From: Leptospiraceae bacterium
GTDB lineage: Bacteria > Spirochaetota > Leptospiria > Leptospirales > Leptospiraceae
NCBI GenBank assembly: GCA_022402465.1
Contig: JAKRSH010000031.1
Span: forward strand, 62,001-126,000
DNA: 64,000 nucleotides
Direction: 5' to 3'
The notes under the pieces are model-generated. The model did not search any database and was not told the DNA's origin. It worked only from the letters and a program-made list of their open reading frames with translations. This document shows, one piece after another, positions 37,004-45,155 of this stretch; the stretch's first letter is position 1, and every line of letters starts with the position of its first letter. The translations under genes and the position numbers were made by a program.

Positions 37004-37807
37004 CTATTTTTGAAGGGCTTTCCTCATATAATCATCATCTATTAAATCAAGACCGCATTTCAAATCCCAGAGTGATTGTATGATAGTATCTAGTTGCTGT
37101 CTTTTGATAATTTGTCCATGTTGAGGCGCTATGATTTCTGCGTCCACAGATCGAATTTTGAGAAGCGCATAACGAAGTGCTAGGTTAGAAGGCATATACA
37201 AAGATAAAAACTTCTTCATATTAGCGAGTGCTTGCTCGGTATGGTAGAGCTCCCAATCGGCACCTAGACCTCCTAGGATATCAGAAGTAAAGAGAACTTT
37301 AGACTTTACATCATATGTCATGATGGCTCCCGCAAAGTGAGCAAAGGGAGTCATTAGGAATTCAAGCTTTCGTCCATTGGGTGTTGTATAGATTGAATTA
37401 TCAGGAGACACCATATGCAAATGTCCTTTTACACCATAGTGTTTGATAAGATAGGACGCCCGTACCTCGGAAATAATGACATGTTCGTAGTCATTGCGAA
37501 GATCTTCAAAGATAGGAACTCCTGCACATAAGTCAGGATCTTGGTGTTGAAGAATGATGGTATCTATTGCTTGGGCTTGGATGATGGAGAATACTTTTCT
37601 TGCTACGATAGGGAAATCTGGTACAGAGCCTGGATCAATCAGTATCCCTGATTCATTGGATTTTATGAGGTAAGGATTGCAGTGCAATGCATCCTCTTCT
37701 GAGTAGAATCCTACCCAATATACACCATCGGCTATTTCTACTGCATAATTCGTATCAATATCAATTTGCAATTCTTGTGTTGAATTTGGATTATTTTTCT
37801 GTACCAT
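37004..37807 (-). CDS. Di-iron oxygen-binding (ODP/FprA-like) metallo-beta-lactamase fold protein
   Basis: 267 residues. Metal ligands run H88-Q-D90-P-D92, H157 (PFAHFAGA), D176 (FTSDILGG) and H230 (APQHGQ). This is the flavodiiron arrangement, with the usual H-x-E-x-D-H changed to H-x-D-x-D-L and with no flavodoxin domain. Such ODP proteins bind oxygen at a non-haem di-iron site; in Treponema denticola one is known to feed a chemotaxis system. It starts the operon with the adenylate cyclase and faces an FNR-like regulator, which suggests oxygen or NO sensing rather than hydrolysis. The function here is inferred. Confidence 0.85.
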   Translation of the reverse strand: MVQKNNPNSTQELQIDIDTNYAVEIADGVYWVGFYSEEDALHCNPYLIKSNESGILIDPGSVPDFPIVARKVFSIIQAQAIDTIILQHQDPDLCAGVPIFEDLRNDYEHVIISEVRASYLIKHYGVKGHLHMVSPDNSIYTTPNGRKLEFLMTPFAHFAGAIMTYDVKSKVLFTSDILGGLGADWELYHTEQALANMKKFLSLYMPSNLALRYALLKIRSVDAEIIAPQHGQIIKRQQLDTIIQSLWDLKCGLDLIDDDYMRKALQK

Positions 37808-37827
37808 ATGACCAGTTCTTGTGCTGT

Positions 37828-37843
37828 AATTTTAATTAAAATT
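37828..37843. promoter_or_regulatory. 16-bp perfect palindrome upstream of the ODP-cyclase operon
   Basis: AATTTTAATTAAAATT is a perfect palindrome centred about 28 nt upstream of the ODP start codon. The A+T-richness makes chance plausible, but the position suits an operator for the divergent regulator. Confidence 0.35.
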
Positions 37844-37888
37844 CTAATTCAGATTATATGATTTAGACCTTCCTCAAAAATAGATTTC

Positions 37889-37931
37889 TGTTTAAAAAAA
37901 ACATTGTCAAATATTAAGTAAAAAGTAGAAT
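37889..37931 (+). promoter_or_regulatory. Promoter of the FNR-like gene with an abutting inverted repeat
   Basis: TTGTCA (37904-37909), a 16-nt spacer and TAGAAT (37926-37931) form a good promoter, with AAGG about 10 nt before ATG 37951. TGTTT-N5-AAACA (37889-37903) ends at the -35 box and could be an autoregulatory site. Confidence 0.55.
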
Positions 37932-37950
37932 CATTCTAAGGTACACAAAT

Positions 37951-38682
37951 ATGAACGGTACAGATTTCGATTCGGAAAATCCTAATTGTGAAACTTGCAA
38001 CATAAGAACCAAAAGTATTCTGCAGAACGCGACTCCAGAGACTATAGAGAAAATCAACAATGGAAAGCATTTCAACAAACACAGTCGCGGGAATCATATT
38101 TTTAAATCAGGCGATTTAGCTTCAGGATTTTATTTTATCAAATCAGGTTTCGTAAGAAATTATAGAAGCACTGGCGGTAAGGAACAGACATTCAATATTA
38201 GAGGACCTGGGGATTGGATAGGTTTTAGAGATGCTATGTCAAGCGACTCTTTTTTCCATTCCTGTATCTGTTTGGAAGATGTAGAAACTTGTTTTATCAC
38301 CAAAGAGCTTACAGAAATATTGATGAAAGAAGACGAAAAATTCCAGTCTGAAGTCTTACGGCAAATGGCCAAAGAATGGAGAGAAAGCGAGAGCCAGGTT
38401 GTTTCCTTAGGGACCAAGCAAGTCCATTCCAAGCTAGCTGAGCTCCTCATTACACTCAAGGATGCAGCAGGCGGTTCGGATGAAATTGAAATCAAAATGA
38501 CTCGAGAAGTACTGGCTTCTATCATTGGTACTACTACAGAAACACTTGTTCGAGCTCTTACTGATTTTAAAAATAGAAATATTGTCCACGTAGAGAAGCA
38601 TAAAGTTACATTTCAAGATATGGCTACTTTGTATTCCTTATCAGAAATGGAATTGGACAAAATGGTAAAAGTTCACTCGTAA
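37951..38682 (+). CDS. Crp/Fnr-family transcription regulator with N-terminal CxxC
   Basis: 243 residues: cupin-like sensor domain (~40-135), a long dimerisation helix, and a winged helix-turn-helix (~170-225; LASIIGTTTETLVRALTDF with the FNR-like E-x3-R recognition pattern). Cysteines C13 and C16 (NCETC) plus C105, C107 and C114 are placed as in FNR, where N-terminal cysteines and one central Cys hold a [4Fe-4S] cluster. The third N-terminal Cys of E. coli FNR is missing, so cluster binding is plausible but not certain. It may instead bind cAMP. It diverges from the ODP-cyclase operon over 143 nt. Confidence 0.88.
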   Translation: MNGTDFDSENPNCETCNIRTKSILQNATPETIEKINNGKHFNKHSRGNHIFKSGDLASGFYFIKSGFVRNYRSTGGKEQTFNIRGPGDWIGFRDAMSSDSFFHSCICLEDVETCFITKELTEILMKEDEKFQSEVLRQMAKEWRESESQVVSLGTKQVHSKLAELLITLKDAAGGSDEIEIKMTREVLASIIGTTTETLVRALTDFKNRNIVHVEKHKVTFQDMATLYSLSEMELDKMVKVHS

Positions 38683-38758
38683 TTTTTTTTTTAGAAACAC
38701 TAAAGGTTTTTTTGGATTCTCCGACTTTGTTAAGGATTGATAATCACACTCCAAAAGC

Positions 38759-38791
38759 GGGAATCCTTAGCCGAAGGGTTCCCATTTTTTT
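38759..38791 (+). terminator. Rho-independent terminator after the FNR-like gene
   Basis: GGGAATCCTT (38759-38768) pairs with AAGGGTTCCC (38774-38783, one T-G pair), followed by A and seven T. It lies 76 nt after the regulator's stop and 41 nt before the rhomboid start. Confidence 0.88.
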
Positions 38792-38797
38792 GCCAGC

Positions 38798-38825
38798 TTG
38801 ACAAATACTTTCAATCCCAAATCCT
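38798..38825 (+). promoter_or_regulatory. Putative promoter for a leaderless rhomboid mRNA
   Basis: A perfect TTGACA (38798-38803), a 16-nt spacer and a weak -10 AATCCT (38820-38825) end 6 nt before ATG 38832. There is no Shine-Dalgarno. Confidence 0.45.
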
Positions 38826-38831
38826 TTCCTT

Positions 38832-39776
38832 ATGCGTCGTAATACCTCTTCTCTTTTTGGATATTCTATCTATCATCCCATCAATCTCATTCTATTCTTT
38901 AATATTTTCATTTTTATTCTACAGAATATTAATTCTAAGGTTATGGATTTCCAATTCGGATTAATACCTATTCATGTGTTAGATGGGAAAGTTTGGCAGT
39001 TGTTTACCTATGGATTCCTCCATTCTACCAGTTTTATTCCTCATATACTTTTTAATATGTATGGTTTCTATATGCTAAGCTCTATCATAGAATCAACTAT
39101 CGGTAAATGGAGGTTAGTTGCACTTTATTTTACCGCACAACTTGGTGGTGGAATTCTTGTTTTTGCATTTGGGATAATCAATGGATTATTTTTTGAGAAT
39201 CGAATGCCGCTTTTAGATCTTCCCTACAGTGTGACCATAGGAGCAAGTGGAGCTGTCTTCGGTCTCTTAGCAGTCTTTGGTTTATTGTTTCCTGAAATGG
39301 ATATTCTTTTACTTTTTATTCGAGTTCGTGCTAAGAATGCAGTATGGATTTCTTTAGCACTTGGATATGGATTTAGTCTATTGGGAGATTCCAATATTTC
39401 AAATACTTGCCATCTTGGTGGAGCCTTAACAGGATATGCATTTTACTATTTGATTCTTGAACCTAAGAGAAGATCTGGTAAATTTTCCATACCGAATTTT
39501 CTTGCAAATACAAGAAATGAATCCTTAGAGCAAGAGTTAAAACCTCCAGAACCCAAAATGGTAGATTATTTTGAAAAGCAAATTCAATCCAATGAGAAAT
39601 TATTAAACCAATTAAAAACTGCCGATATAAAAGACATTCCAAATATATTAATTCCTATACAAGTCTCTAATGCAAATATTTGCCCTCCTATTGCCTACAA
39701 TCCTGAGGATTCAACCTGCTTGCGTTGTGAGTGGCTTCCTAATTGTGCTTTGAGAAAACATGAGTCCAAGAAATAG
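38832..39776 (+). CDS. Rhomboid intramembrane serine protease with C-terminal Cys cluster
   Basis: 314 residues. Six or so transmembrane helices hold the catalytic dyad S139 (TIGASGAVFG) and H194 (NTCHLGGALTG). The first large loop has the rhomboid WQLFTYGFLHS and a following HILFNMYGFY. After residue ~215 comes a ~100-residue soluble tail ending in four cysteines (NICPP, STCLRCEWLPNC), a possible metal-binding knuckle not usual in rhomboids. Substrates are unknown. An overlapping open frame in another register (38737-38964) crosses the terminator and is rejected. Confidence 0.9.
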   Translation: MRRNTSSLFGYSIYHPINLILFFNIFIFILQNINSKVMDFQFGLIPIHVLDGKVWQLFTYGFLHSTSFIPHILFNMYGFYMLSSIIESTIGKWRLVALYFTAQLGGGILVFAFGIINGLFFENRMPLLDLPYSVTIGASGAVFGLLAVFGLLFPEMDILLLFIRVRAKNAVWISLALGYGFSLLGDSNISNTCHLGGALTGYAFYYLILEPKRRSGKFSIPNFLANTRNESLEQELKPPEPKMVDYFEKQIQSNEKLLNQLKTADIKDIPNILIPIQVSNANICPPIAYNPEDSTCLRCEWLPNCALRKHESKK

Positions 39777-39784
39777 AAAAAACT

Positions 39785-39812
39785 TTGACAAAAATCTTTC
39801 CAAAAATAAGTT
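39785..39812 (+). promoter_or_regulatory. Putative promoter giving a leaderless mRNA
   Basis: TTGACA (39785-39790), a 16-nt spacer and TAAGTT (39807-39812) end exactly 6 nt before ATG 39819. The spacing is the same as upstream of the rhomboid and Rrf2 genes. Confidence 0.45.
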
Positions 39813-39818
39813 TTTTAT

Positions 39819-40292
39819 ATGACAGAAGAAAATAGAAGATCTGTACTTCATGATATCTTAAAGAGAGAAAGAGAAAATAAAAAGCTTCTTAAAGAAAAAT
39901 CTCCCACAGTTTCTAAGTCTGTTTCAACAGCAAAATCACAAATTGATGAAAAATCATCTCCTTCTCAATCAGATGCATCCAAATCCAAAACATCCTCAAA
40001 ATACTATGACGATGCACTTGCTGATGTGATTTTGGATTTGCGATTCTATTTTCTTCGTGAGGGCGACTTCACTGGACAATTCAAGGCACTATATACCGAA
40101 CTTGCAAGCGAGATGAACAAGTATGGAATCAATGCTCGCAAATACTTGGATTATGTTCGGGAGTCATTTGATCGCTATAAGAATACTCATAAGATGATGC
40201 CATTAGATCCCATGAATCTGAAAGCCTATAAGTATGTAGAAGCAAGCTTTCGGGAACTTCTGAAGATGATGCAACTTAAGTTTAAAAAGTAA
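39819..40292 (+). CDS. Hypothetical protein
   Basis: Not recognised. 157 residues: a basic, Ser/Lys-rich N-terminal half (~1-65), probably disordered, then a helical domain (~66-157; DDALADVILDLRFYFLREGDFTGQF...LYTELASEM). No membrane segment. It stands between the rhomboid and the Rrf2 gene on the same strand, each apparently with its own promoter. No Shine-Dalgarno. Confidence 0.75.
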   Translation: MTEENRRSVLHDILKRERENKKLLKEKSPTVSKSVSTAKSQIDEKSSPSQSDASKSKTSSKYYDDALADVILDLRFYFLREGDFTGQFKALYTELASEMNKYGINARKYLDYVRESFDRYKNTHKMMPLDPMNLKAYKYVEASFRELLKMMQLKFKK

Positions 40293-40321
40293 TTGTCTGC
40301 TATTTTAAATCATTTTTCTAT

Positions 40322-40349
40322 TTTACCGATTAGGGATTCCCTTTAGAAT
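40322..40349 (+). promoter_or_regulatory. Putative promoter for the Rrf2 gene (leaderless)
   Basis: TTTACC (40322-40327), a 16-nt spacer and TAGAAT (40344-40349) end 6 nt before ATG 40356. The partly palindromic AGGGATTCCCT between the two boxes (40332-40342) could be an operator for autoregulation, as is common for Rrf2 proteins. Confidence 0.5.
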
Positions 40350-40355
40350 CATCCT

Positions 40356-40790
40356 ATGCACCTCAGCAAATACACAGACTATTCCTTTCGTATCCTAATG
40401 TATCTCGGTACACATGAAGATCGTCTTGTCACTATTTCAGAAGTATCCAAACGCTACACTATTTCCAAGAACCATTTAGTCAAAATTGTACACCATCTCG
40501 CTCAAGCTGGTATTATTAAATCCGTACCAGGTAAGAAAGGTGGGATCACCCTAGGCAAGGATCCAAAGAAAATCAACTTGCTTGATGTCATTGAAATTAC
40601 AGAAAGTAATTTTGATCTAGCTGAGTGCTTTACGGAACATGGTTATTGTGTGATCCAAAACAATTGTAAGCTAACCAAAATTCTTACAGAGGCATTGTTT
40701 AGCTTTTTCAAAGTAATGGGTAAATACAATCTTTCGGACCTGCTAAGGAATGATCAATTGCGAAACCAACTCCGTAAAATGGCTGTATAG
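40356..40790 (+). CDS. Rrf2-family regulator, NsrR-like
   Basis: 144 residues. The winged helix-turn-helix is at ~1-65 (SKYTDYSFRILMYLG, TISEVSKRYTISKNHLVKIVHHL), with the GKKGGITLGKDP wing. Three cysteines C91, C98 and C104 (AECFTEHGYC...NNCKL) match the Fe-S ligand set of NsrR. NsrR senses nitric oxide and represses NO-detoxifying genes; the symbol is not given because other Rrf2 subfamilies share the triad. No obvious target gene lies beside it. It is 28 nt before mutL. Confidence 0.88.
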   Translation: MHLSKYTDYSFRILMYLGTHEDRLVTISEVSKRYTISKNHLVKIVHHLAQAGIIKSVPGKKGGITLGKDPKKINLLDVIEITESNFDLAECFTEHGYCVIQNNCKLTKILTEALFSFFKVMGKYNLSDLLRNDQLRNQLRKMAV

Positions 40791-40818
40791 AATTTTCCTT
40801 ACTTCTTAAACTGGTTTC

Positions 40819-42624
40819 ATGGGGAAGATTCATAGCTTACAACAAGATTTAATCAACCAAATCGCTGCCGGTGAAGTCATAGAATCTTCTCATTCTATTC
40901 TAAAGGAATGTATAGAGAACTCTGTCGATGCAGGAGCAAGTCAAATTAGCATTGAGACTAAGGCAGCTGGTCTCGATAAGATAGTTATCGTTGATAATGG
41001 TTCAGGTATCTTAGAAGAAGATCTTGAGTTAGCTGTTATGCGACATGCAACTTCAAAGATAGAATTTCTTCCTGACTTAGATTCATTATGTACTTATGGT
41101 TTCCGAGGTGAAGCACTTGCTTCCATAGCTTCTGTTTCTAAGATGAGTTTGGAAAGCGGTGTGGAGTCATCAAGATTTGCCTATAAGATAGAACTAGAGA
41201 ATGGTAGAATTACATCCAAAGAGCCAACTGCTCATTTTGTTGGAACTAAAATTGAAATTCATGATTTATTTTACAATACACCAGTTAGACGGAAGTTTTT
41301 AAAATCAGAAAACTCAGAAGATCGCAAGAATAAATCTCGCATACAAATATCAGCCTTGACCAGACCGAATGTTGCATTCCATTATGTTCAGGATGGAAAG
41401 ACTATCTATCGTCTAGCTAGCGAGGATAGGCAAGAAAGAATCATTTCTATTTTTGGTGAGAATCTCAGGGACCATCTCCTGCCCATTGAATACGAACGTA
41501 ATGGCATGAAGATTACAGGTTTTATATCTGATCCAGATTTCTATAGATCCAATCGTATGGGCCAATACTTCTTCGTAAATGATAGACCCATTGATTTAAA
41601 GCATGGATCTTATCTTTTAAAGAAATGCTATGATGAATTATTGCCACCAGGTGCCCATCCTTGGTGTTTTCTATACTTTGAAATCCCCCCAGATCGTATT
41701 GATGTAAATGTACATCCCCAGAAGAAGGAAATTCGCTTTCTAGATGATGAATTTATCAATGGATTTTTAATTTCTGCTCTTCAAAGGGAATTACGATCTT
41801 CAACTCCAGTTAGTTTCTTAGAGCTGAAGAAGCGCATGTCAGCACCTATTCGGGGTACAGGGAATTTTGCATCCTTTCAACCGAATAATCAAAATTATGT
41901 GCAAGATTCTAGTCAGACTTCTCAATTTCAGGACATTTTGCACAGAGATATCTTCCCCAATGCAGAAAGGAGGGAAGCTTATGAACTTTCCAATACAGGA
42001 GCCGGTACCAATCTTTCTGAATTGACTGATTCTCCGATCAAGCACAGTCAATTTATTCCTAAGCGCCATTATGGAATATTATTTGAGACTTTTATTTTAG
42101 CCGAGGCTGAGGATGGATTGTACATCATTGATCAACATACTGCTCATGAGCGAATTCGTTATGAAGAAGTATTAAAGAAACTTAAATCAAAGGGATATGG
42201 TACCCAACCTCTACTAACTCCTATTCGACTGGATCTCTCAAATGATGAGGCAGAAGATATCTTAAGTAAGCAGACCGACTTGCAAGAATTGGGAATAGGT
42301 ATTGAAGATTTTGGAAACGGTTCTTTGGTAATTCGTGAGGTTCCTGGTTATATGGACTCAGGCAAGGAGAAAGAAACCATCCTTGATTTTATGAATCGAA
42401 CCTTGCACTCTGATACAGCCGAACCAGAACCTTATGACCTAATGGCAAAATCGGTAGCCTGTAGATCAGCAATCCGTAAGGGTTCTCAGGTTTCTGATCC
42501 TATCATTTCAGAAATTTTAAATAGGCTTAGTTATTGTGATAATCCAGCACGTTGCCCACATGGAAGACCCACCCTTGTAAAACTAACAAGAGATGATTTG
42601 GAAAAAATGTTCCATAGAAAATGA
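40819..42624 (+). CDS. mutL: DNA mismatch repair protein MutL
   Basis: 601 residues. The GHKL ATPase domain (~1-330) contains [31 protein letters not shown] and [11 protein letters not shown]. After a variable linker (~335-410), the dimerisation domain carries the endonuclease motif D438[12 protein letters not shown] with [11 protein letters not shown] and the C-terminal CPHGRP. This is the nicking MutL found in bacteria without MutH. The absence of MutH is inferred, not seen. ATG 40819 has no Shine-Dalgarno; TAAACT lies 6 nt before it. Confidence 0.96.
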   Translation: MGKIHSLQQDLINQIAAGEVIESSHSILKECIENSVDAGASQISIETKAAGLDKIVIVDNGSGILEEDLELAVMRHATSKIEFLPDLDSLCTYGFRGEALASIASVSKMSLESGVESSRFAYKIELENGRITSKEPTAHFVGTKIEIHDLFYNTPVRRKFLKSENSEDRKNKSRIQISALTRPNVAFHYVQDGKTIYRLASEDRQERIISIFGENLRDHLLPIEYERNGMKITGFISDPDFYRSNRMGQYFFVNDRPIDLKHGSYLLKKCYDELLPPGAHPWCFLYFEIPPDRIDVNVHPQKKEIRFLDDEFINGFLISALQRELRSSTPVSFLELKKRMSAPIRGTGNFASFQPNNQNYVQDSSQTSQFQDILHRDIFPNAERREAYELSNTGAGTNLSELTDSPIKHSQFIPKRHYGILFETFILAEAEDGLYIIDQHTAHERIRYEEVLKKLKSKGYGTQPLLTPIRLDLSNDEAEDILSKQTDLQELGIGIEDFGNGSLVIREVPGYMDSGKEKETILDFMNRTLHSDTAEPEPYDLMAKSVACRSAIRKGSQVSDPIISEILNRLSYCDNPARCPHGRPTLVKLTRDDLEKMFHRK

Positions 42625-42679
42625 GGAAAATTTAATTTCCTTGAATTCAATCTACAAGATACTGACCTAAAGAATCAAG

Positions 42680-43288
42680 ATGAGTAGAAACGCACTAGCC
42701 AAAAAAGGCATGACGATGAGAGAAAAGGAGATCATTCTCCTTCAGAAAATAAAAGCAGGAGATAAAACTGCTTACATGACTCTTGTAAGTCCTTATCGAG
42801 AAAGACTATTCCGTAAGGCAGTCTCCATGGTAAAAGACGGGGATGATGCAGAAGACATTGTACAAGATGCTTTGATTTCTGGTTATAAATCCATTCAGAA
42901 TTTTCGAGCAGAGGCAGGAGTATATACCTGGCTCTATAGAATTGTTGTAAACAAATCCAAGGATCTACTTGCTAAGAAAAAGCGTGGTAGAGAAAAGCCT
43001 ATCGATGACTCCCAAGATAACCAATTTATGGACGAAAGAATGGGTTATGAAAAAAAATTGGAACTTTTTGAAGAGTCGAAGTATCTAAAAGACAAGATCG
43101 ATGCTTTGGAAGATATTTACAAAGAGGTGATCGAGTTAAGGTATTTCCAAGAAATGTCTTATTCTCAGATTGCTGAAGTTCTAGAATGCAATATTGGAAC
43201 CGTAAAGAGTCGCCTCTTCAAAGCAAAAGAATTTTTAAAACATTCTATATTGCAGGACAATAAAGGAGAAGGTTATTTTGGCTCTTGA
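42680..43288 (+). CDS. ECF-type RNA polymerase sigma factor (sigma-70 family)
   Basis: 202 residues with only regions 2 and 4. Region 2 contains DAEDIVQDALISGYKSIQNF and TWLYRIVVNKSKD; region 4 contains LRYFQEMSYSQIAEVLECNIGTVKSRLFKAKE. This is the RpoE-like layout of extracytoplasmic stress sigma factors. I keep ATG 42680, but the ATG at 42716 has an AAAAAAGG upstream and may be the true start. The last bases overlap the next gene, which looks like its anti-sigma partner. Confidence 0.92.
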   Translation: MSRNALAKKGMTMREKEIILLQKIKAGDKTAYMTLVSPYRERLFRKAVSMVKDGDDAEDIVQDALISGYKSIQNFRAEAGVYTWLYRIVVNKSKDLLAKKKRGREKPIDDSQDNQFMDERMGYEKKLELFEESKYLKDKIDALEDIYKEVIELRYFQEMSYSQIAEVLECNIGTVKSRLFKAKEFLKHSILQDNKGEGYFGS

Positions 43289-43835
43289 AATCAAATTATT
43301 TTCGAAAATACGGGAACTCTTACAGAGAAAAGAAGTGGAAGAGGATATAATCCTTGAACATAAGTTAGTTGATTTATTCTGTCAGGTTCGTAAGTGGGAA
43401 GAGAAAAACCCAATTAAACTTTCTACAAGTTTTGATGAAAGAGTTTTTGAGAATATCAAAAATCTTGAAATCGATAACCCAAATTGGAAAGAAAGAATCC
43501 TCCCTTATTTTCTTGAGAATAGACCTATGCAATATGGAATAACAGTTGCTCTTGCTTCCGTTCTTGCAGTTGTTATGATTTCAAGATCTGGCACTTCTGT
43601 TCCCCAATCTCTTTCTGATTCAGCAGGTGTGATTATTGATAACACTTCCTACTTAGACAAACCTTCCTCAGTTGAATATGCTGACTCCTACCACAAGCGT
43701 GTATTCTTAGAACAAATGAAGCAAGACCCCAAAGGAATAGAAACTCTTTCTAAATTAGAAGCCTACTATCTTTCTACGGGAAAGCAATCAGTCGCTAATG
43801 AAATTAGAAACTTTATTGAGGAAGCTCGCCGTTAA
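43278..43835 (+). CDS. Likely membrane-anchored anti-sigma factor
   Basis: 185 residues with no recognised family. A cytoplasmic N-terminal part (~1-80), one transmembrane helix (~85-101, YGITVALASVLAVVMIS) and a short periplasmic tail: the layout of ECF anti-sigma factors. The usual zinc motif (H-x3-C-x2-C) is not present, so it would be a non-zinc type. TTG start at 43278 overlaps the sigma gene by 11 nt and follows AGGAGAAGG, so synthesis is coupled. The role is inferred from topology and position. Confidence 0.75.
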   Translation: MALEIKLFSKIRELLQRKEVEEDIILEHKLVDLFCQVRKWEEKNPIKLSTSFDERVFENIKNLEIDNPNWKERILPYFLENRPMQYGITVALASVLAVVMISRSGTSVPQSLSDSAGVIIDNTSYLDKPSSVEYADSYHKRVFLEQMKQDPKGIETLSKLEAYYLSTGKQSVANEIRNFIEEARR

Positions 43836-44736
43836 GAATAGAGTTTGATTCAATTAAGAATCTTTTTGTTCGGTTGATTTCGTTCGGATAATCTCTCTCT
43901 GAAAAATTTTCCAAGATACTAAGTGCAAAAGCCTGGGTTCTCCAGGCTGTTTTCTTTTGAAACTTTGCCGTTTGGGTATTTTGAAAATGGTTCAAGCGAA
44001 TCATTTGATCCATCCAATGATCTAAGTCTTGTTTCTTTTTGGGTTTTTGGTTTCTAAAGATTCCTCTTCTAAGCCCCAAAACTGGAATAGCAAAAGATTT
44101 GGATTCCGCATCCATTTGGGTTGAATCTATTTCTTGACAAATCAATTGTAAATCCCGCCAGAAGTTGCATTGCCTATTGAATCTTAATGGGTCATCCAGG
44201 AAAGAGTGAAGGTAGAGATTTTTGCCATCGTCATTGAGTCCAGTACCCAAGTAGCATTCTGCAATTAAATAGCCATATTCGGAGGATTGCAGAGAAGACT
44301 TTGAAATGGGTTCTAATATTTCTAAGGCTTGAGAAAATTCACCCAAACGAAGGTGACAGATAGAAAGACCCTTTAAACTGCTAAGATCTAAGCCATTCCA
44401 ACCTTCCATTCGAAAAGAAATTCTAAGATGGTGTATTGCCTCTTCGAGCACGCACTGTAAAGCAGTTTGTAGAATTGTATCTCTAGGGAAATTTCTCGAT
44501 ACAATTTCGGTTTCGAATAAATCAAGATAATTAAGTAGTGCCTTTCCTCTTTCTTTGCCTTCACTTAGGCTGAGTAAATGATCTAATTTATTATCCCAAA
44601 AGCTAGATATATAGTATCCAGCCTTCCAAGTTTCTTCTTGCGGTGCTCCATCCAGTAAGAGGGAGAAGATTGTCTTTGCTTTTTCAAATTCACCATCTCT
44701 TAAAAAGAAGATAGCCTCTTCTACATTTCCTGGCAT
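43813..44736 (-). CDS. TPR-like hypothetical protein
   Basis: 307 residues without signal peptide. At least three helix-turn-helix repeats resembling TPRs: EEAIFFLRDGEFEKAKTIFSLLLDG (~6-30), LSICHLRLGEFSQALEILEPI (~124-144) and GYLIAECYLGTGLNDDGKNLY. Probably a protein-binding scaffold. It lies 12 nt after the ribosome hibernation factor on the same strand. It overlaps the anti-sigma gene by 23 bp at the 3' end. Confidence 0.75.
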   Translation of the reverse strand: MPGNVEEAIFFLRDGEFEKAKTIFSLLLDGAPQEETWKAGYYISSFWDNKLDHLLSLSEGKERGKALLNYLDLFETEIVSRNFPRDTILQTALQCVLEEAIHHLRISFRMEGWNGLDLSSLKGLSICHLRLGEFSQALEILEPISKSSLQSSEYGYLIAECYLGTGLNDDGKNLYLHSFLDDPLRFNRQCNFWRDLQLICQEIDSTQMDAESKSFAIPVLGLRRGIFRNQKPKKKQDLDHWMDQMIRLNHFQNTQTAKFQKKTAWRTQAFALSILENFSERDYPNEINRTKRFLIESNSILNGELPQ

Positions 44737-44748
44737 GGAGCGAAGAAC

Positions 44749-45036
44749 TTAGTGTTTGGACATTTTGTCGTGGTGCTTGGATACTTGGGCTTGGATCTTA
44801 TCTTCTAGACCATCGATACAGGCATAGATATCCTTATTCGTATTATGTGCATTAAAAAAGGAGCCGTCGCCATGCAAATTCATATTGGCATGAACCTCTC
44901 CATGAATCATTTCAAAGGAGATATCACAGGATACAATTTTATGAAGAAATTTACTTACTCTATCAATCTTCTCATCACTGTATTCTTCTGCTGGAATTGA
45001 TCTATCCATATGCTTCCATGTATAATTTATTTTCAT
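44749..45036 (-). CDS. hpf: Ribosome hibernation promoting factor (short HPF/YfiA)
   Basis: 95 residues, the length of short HPF. The beta-alpha-beta-beta-beta-alpha order is visible: MKINYTWKHMDRS, SDEKIDRVSKFLHKI, CDISFEMIHGEVHANMNL, and the C-terminal helix KDIYACIDGLEDKIQAQVSKHHDKMSKH with basic residues that contact 16S rRNA. It inactivates ribosomes in stationary phase. GGGAGAAA lies upstream of ATG 45036. It is followed by a TPR-like gene and diverges from the DUF4912 gene. Confidence 0.9.
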   Translation of the reverse strand: MKINYTWKHMDRSIPAEEYSDEKIDRVSKFLHKIVSCDISFEMIHGEVHANMNLHGDGSFFNAHNTNKDIYACIDGLEDKIQAQVSKHHDKMSKH

Positions 45037-45155
45037 ACTTATTTATTTCTCCCTTTCGATTTCTTATAAAGATAAGATAATTCGCAAGAACTAAGAGTCA
45101 ATAAAAAAGAATTGAATCTTTCCTATAGGTAGGTAGAATAGGGAAGGTTATTCAA

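Noticed and set aside
38737-38964. Open frame overlapping the rhomboid start
   Set aside because: It crosses the strong terminator at 38759-38791 and the rhomboid promoter, and its translation has no recognisable feature.
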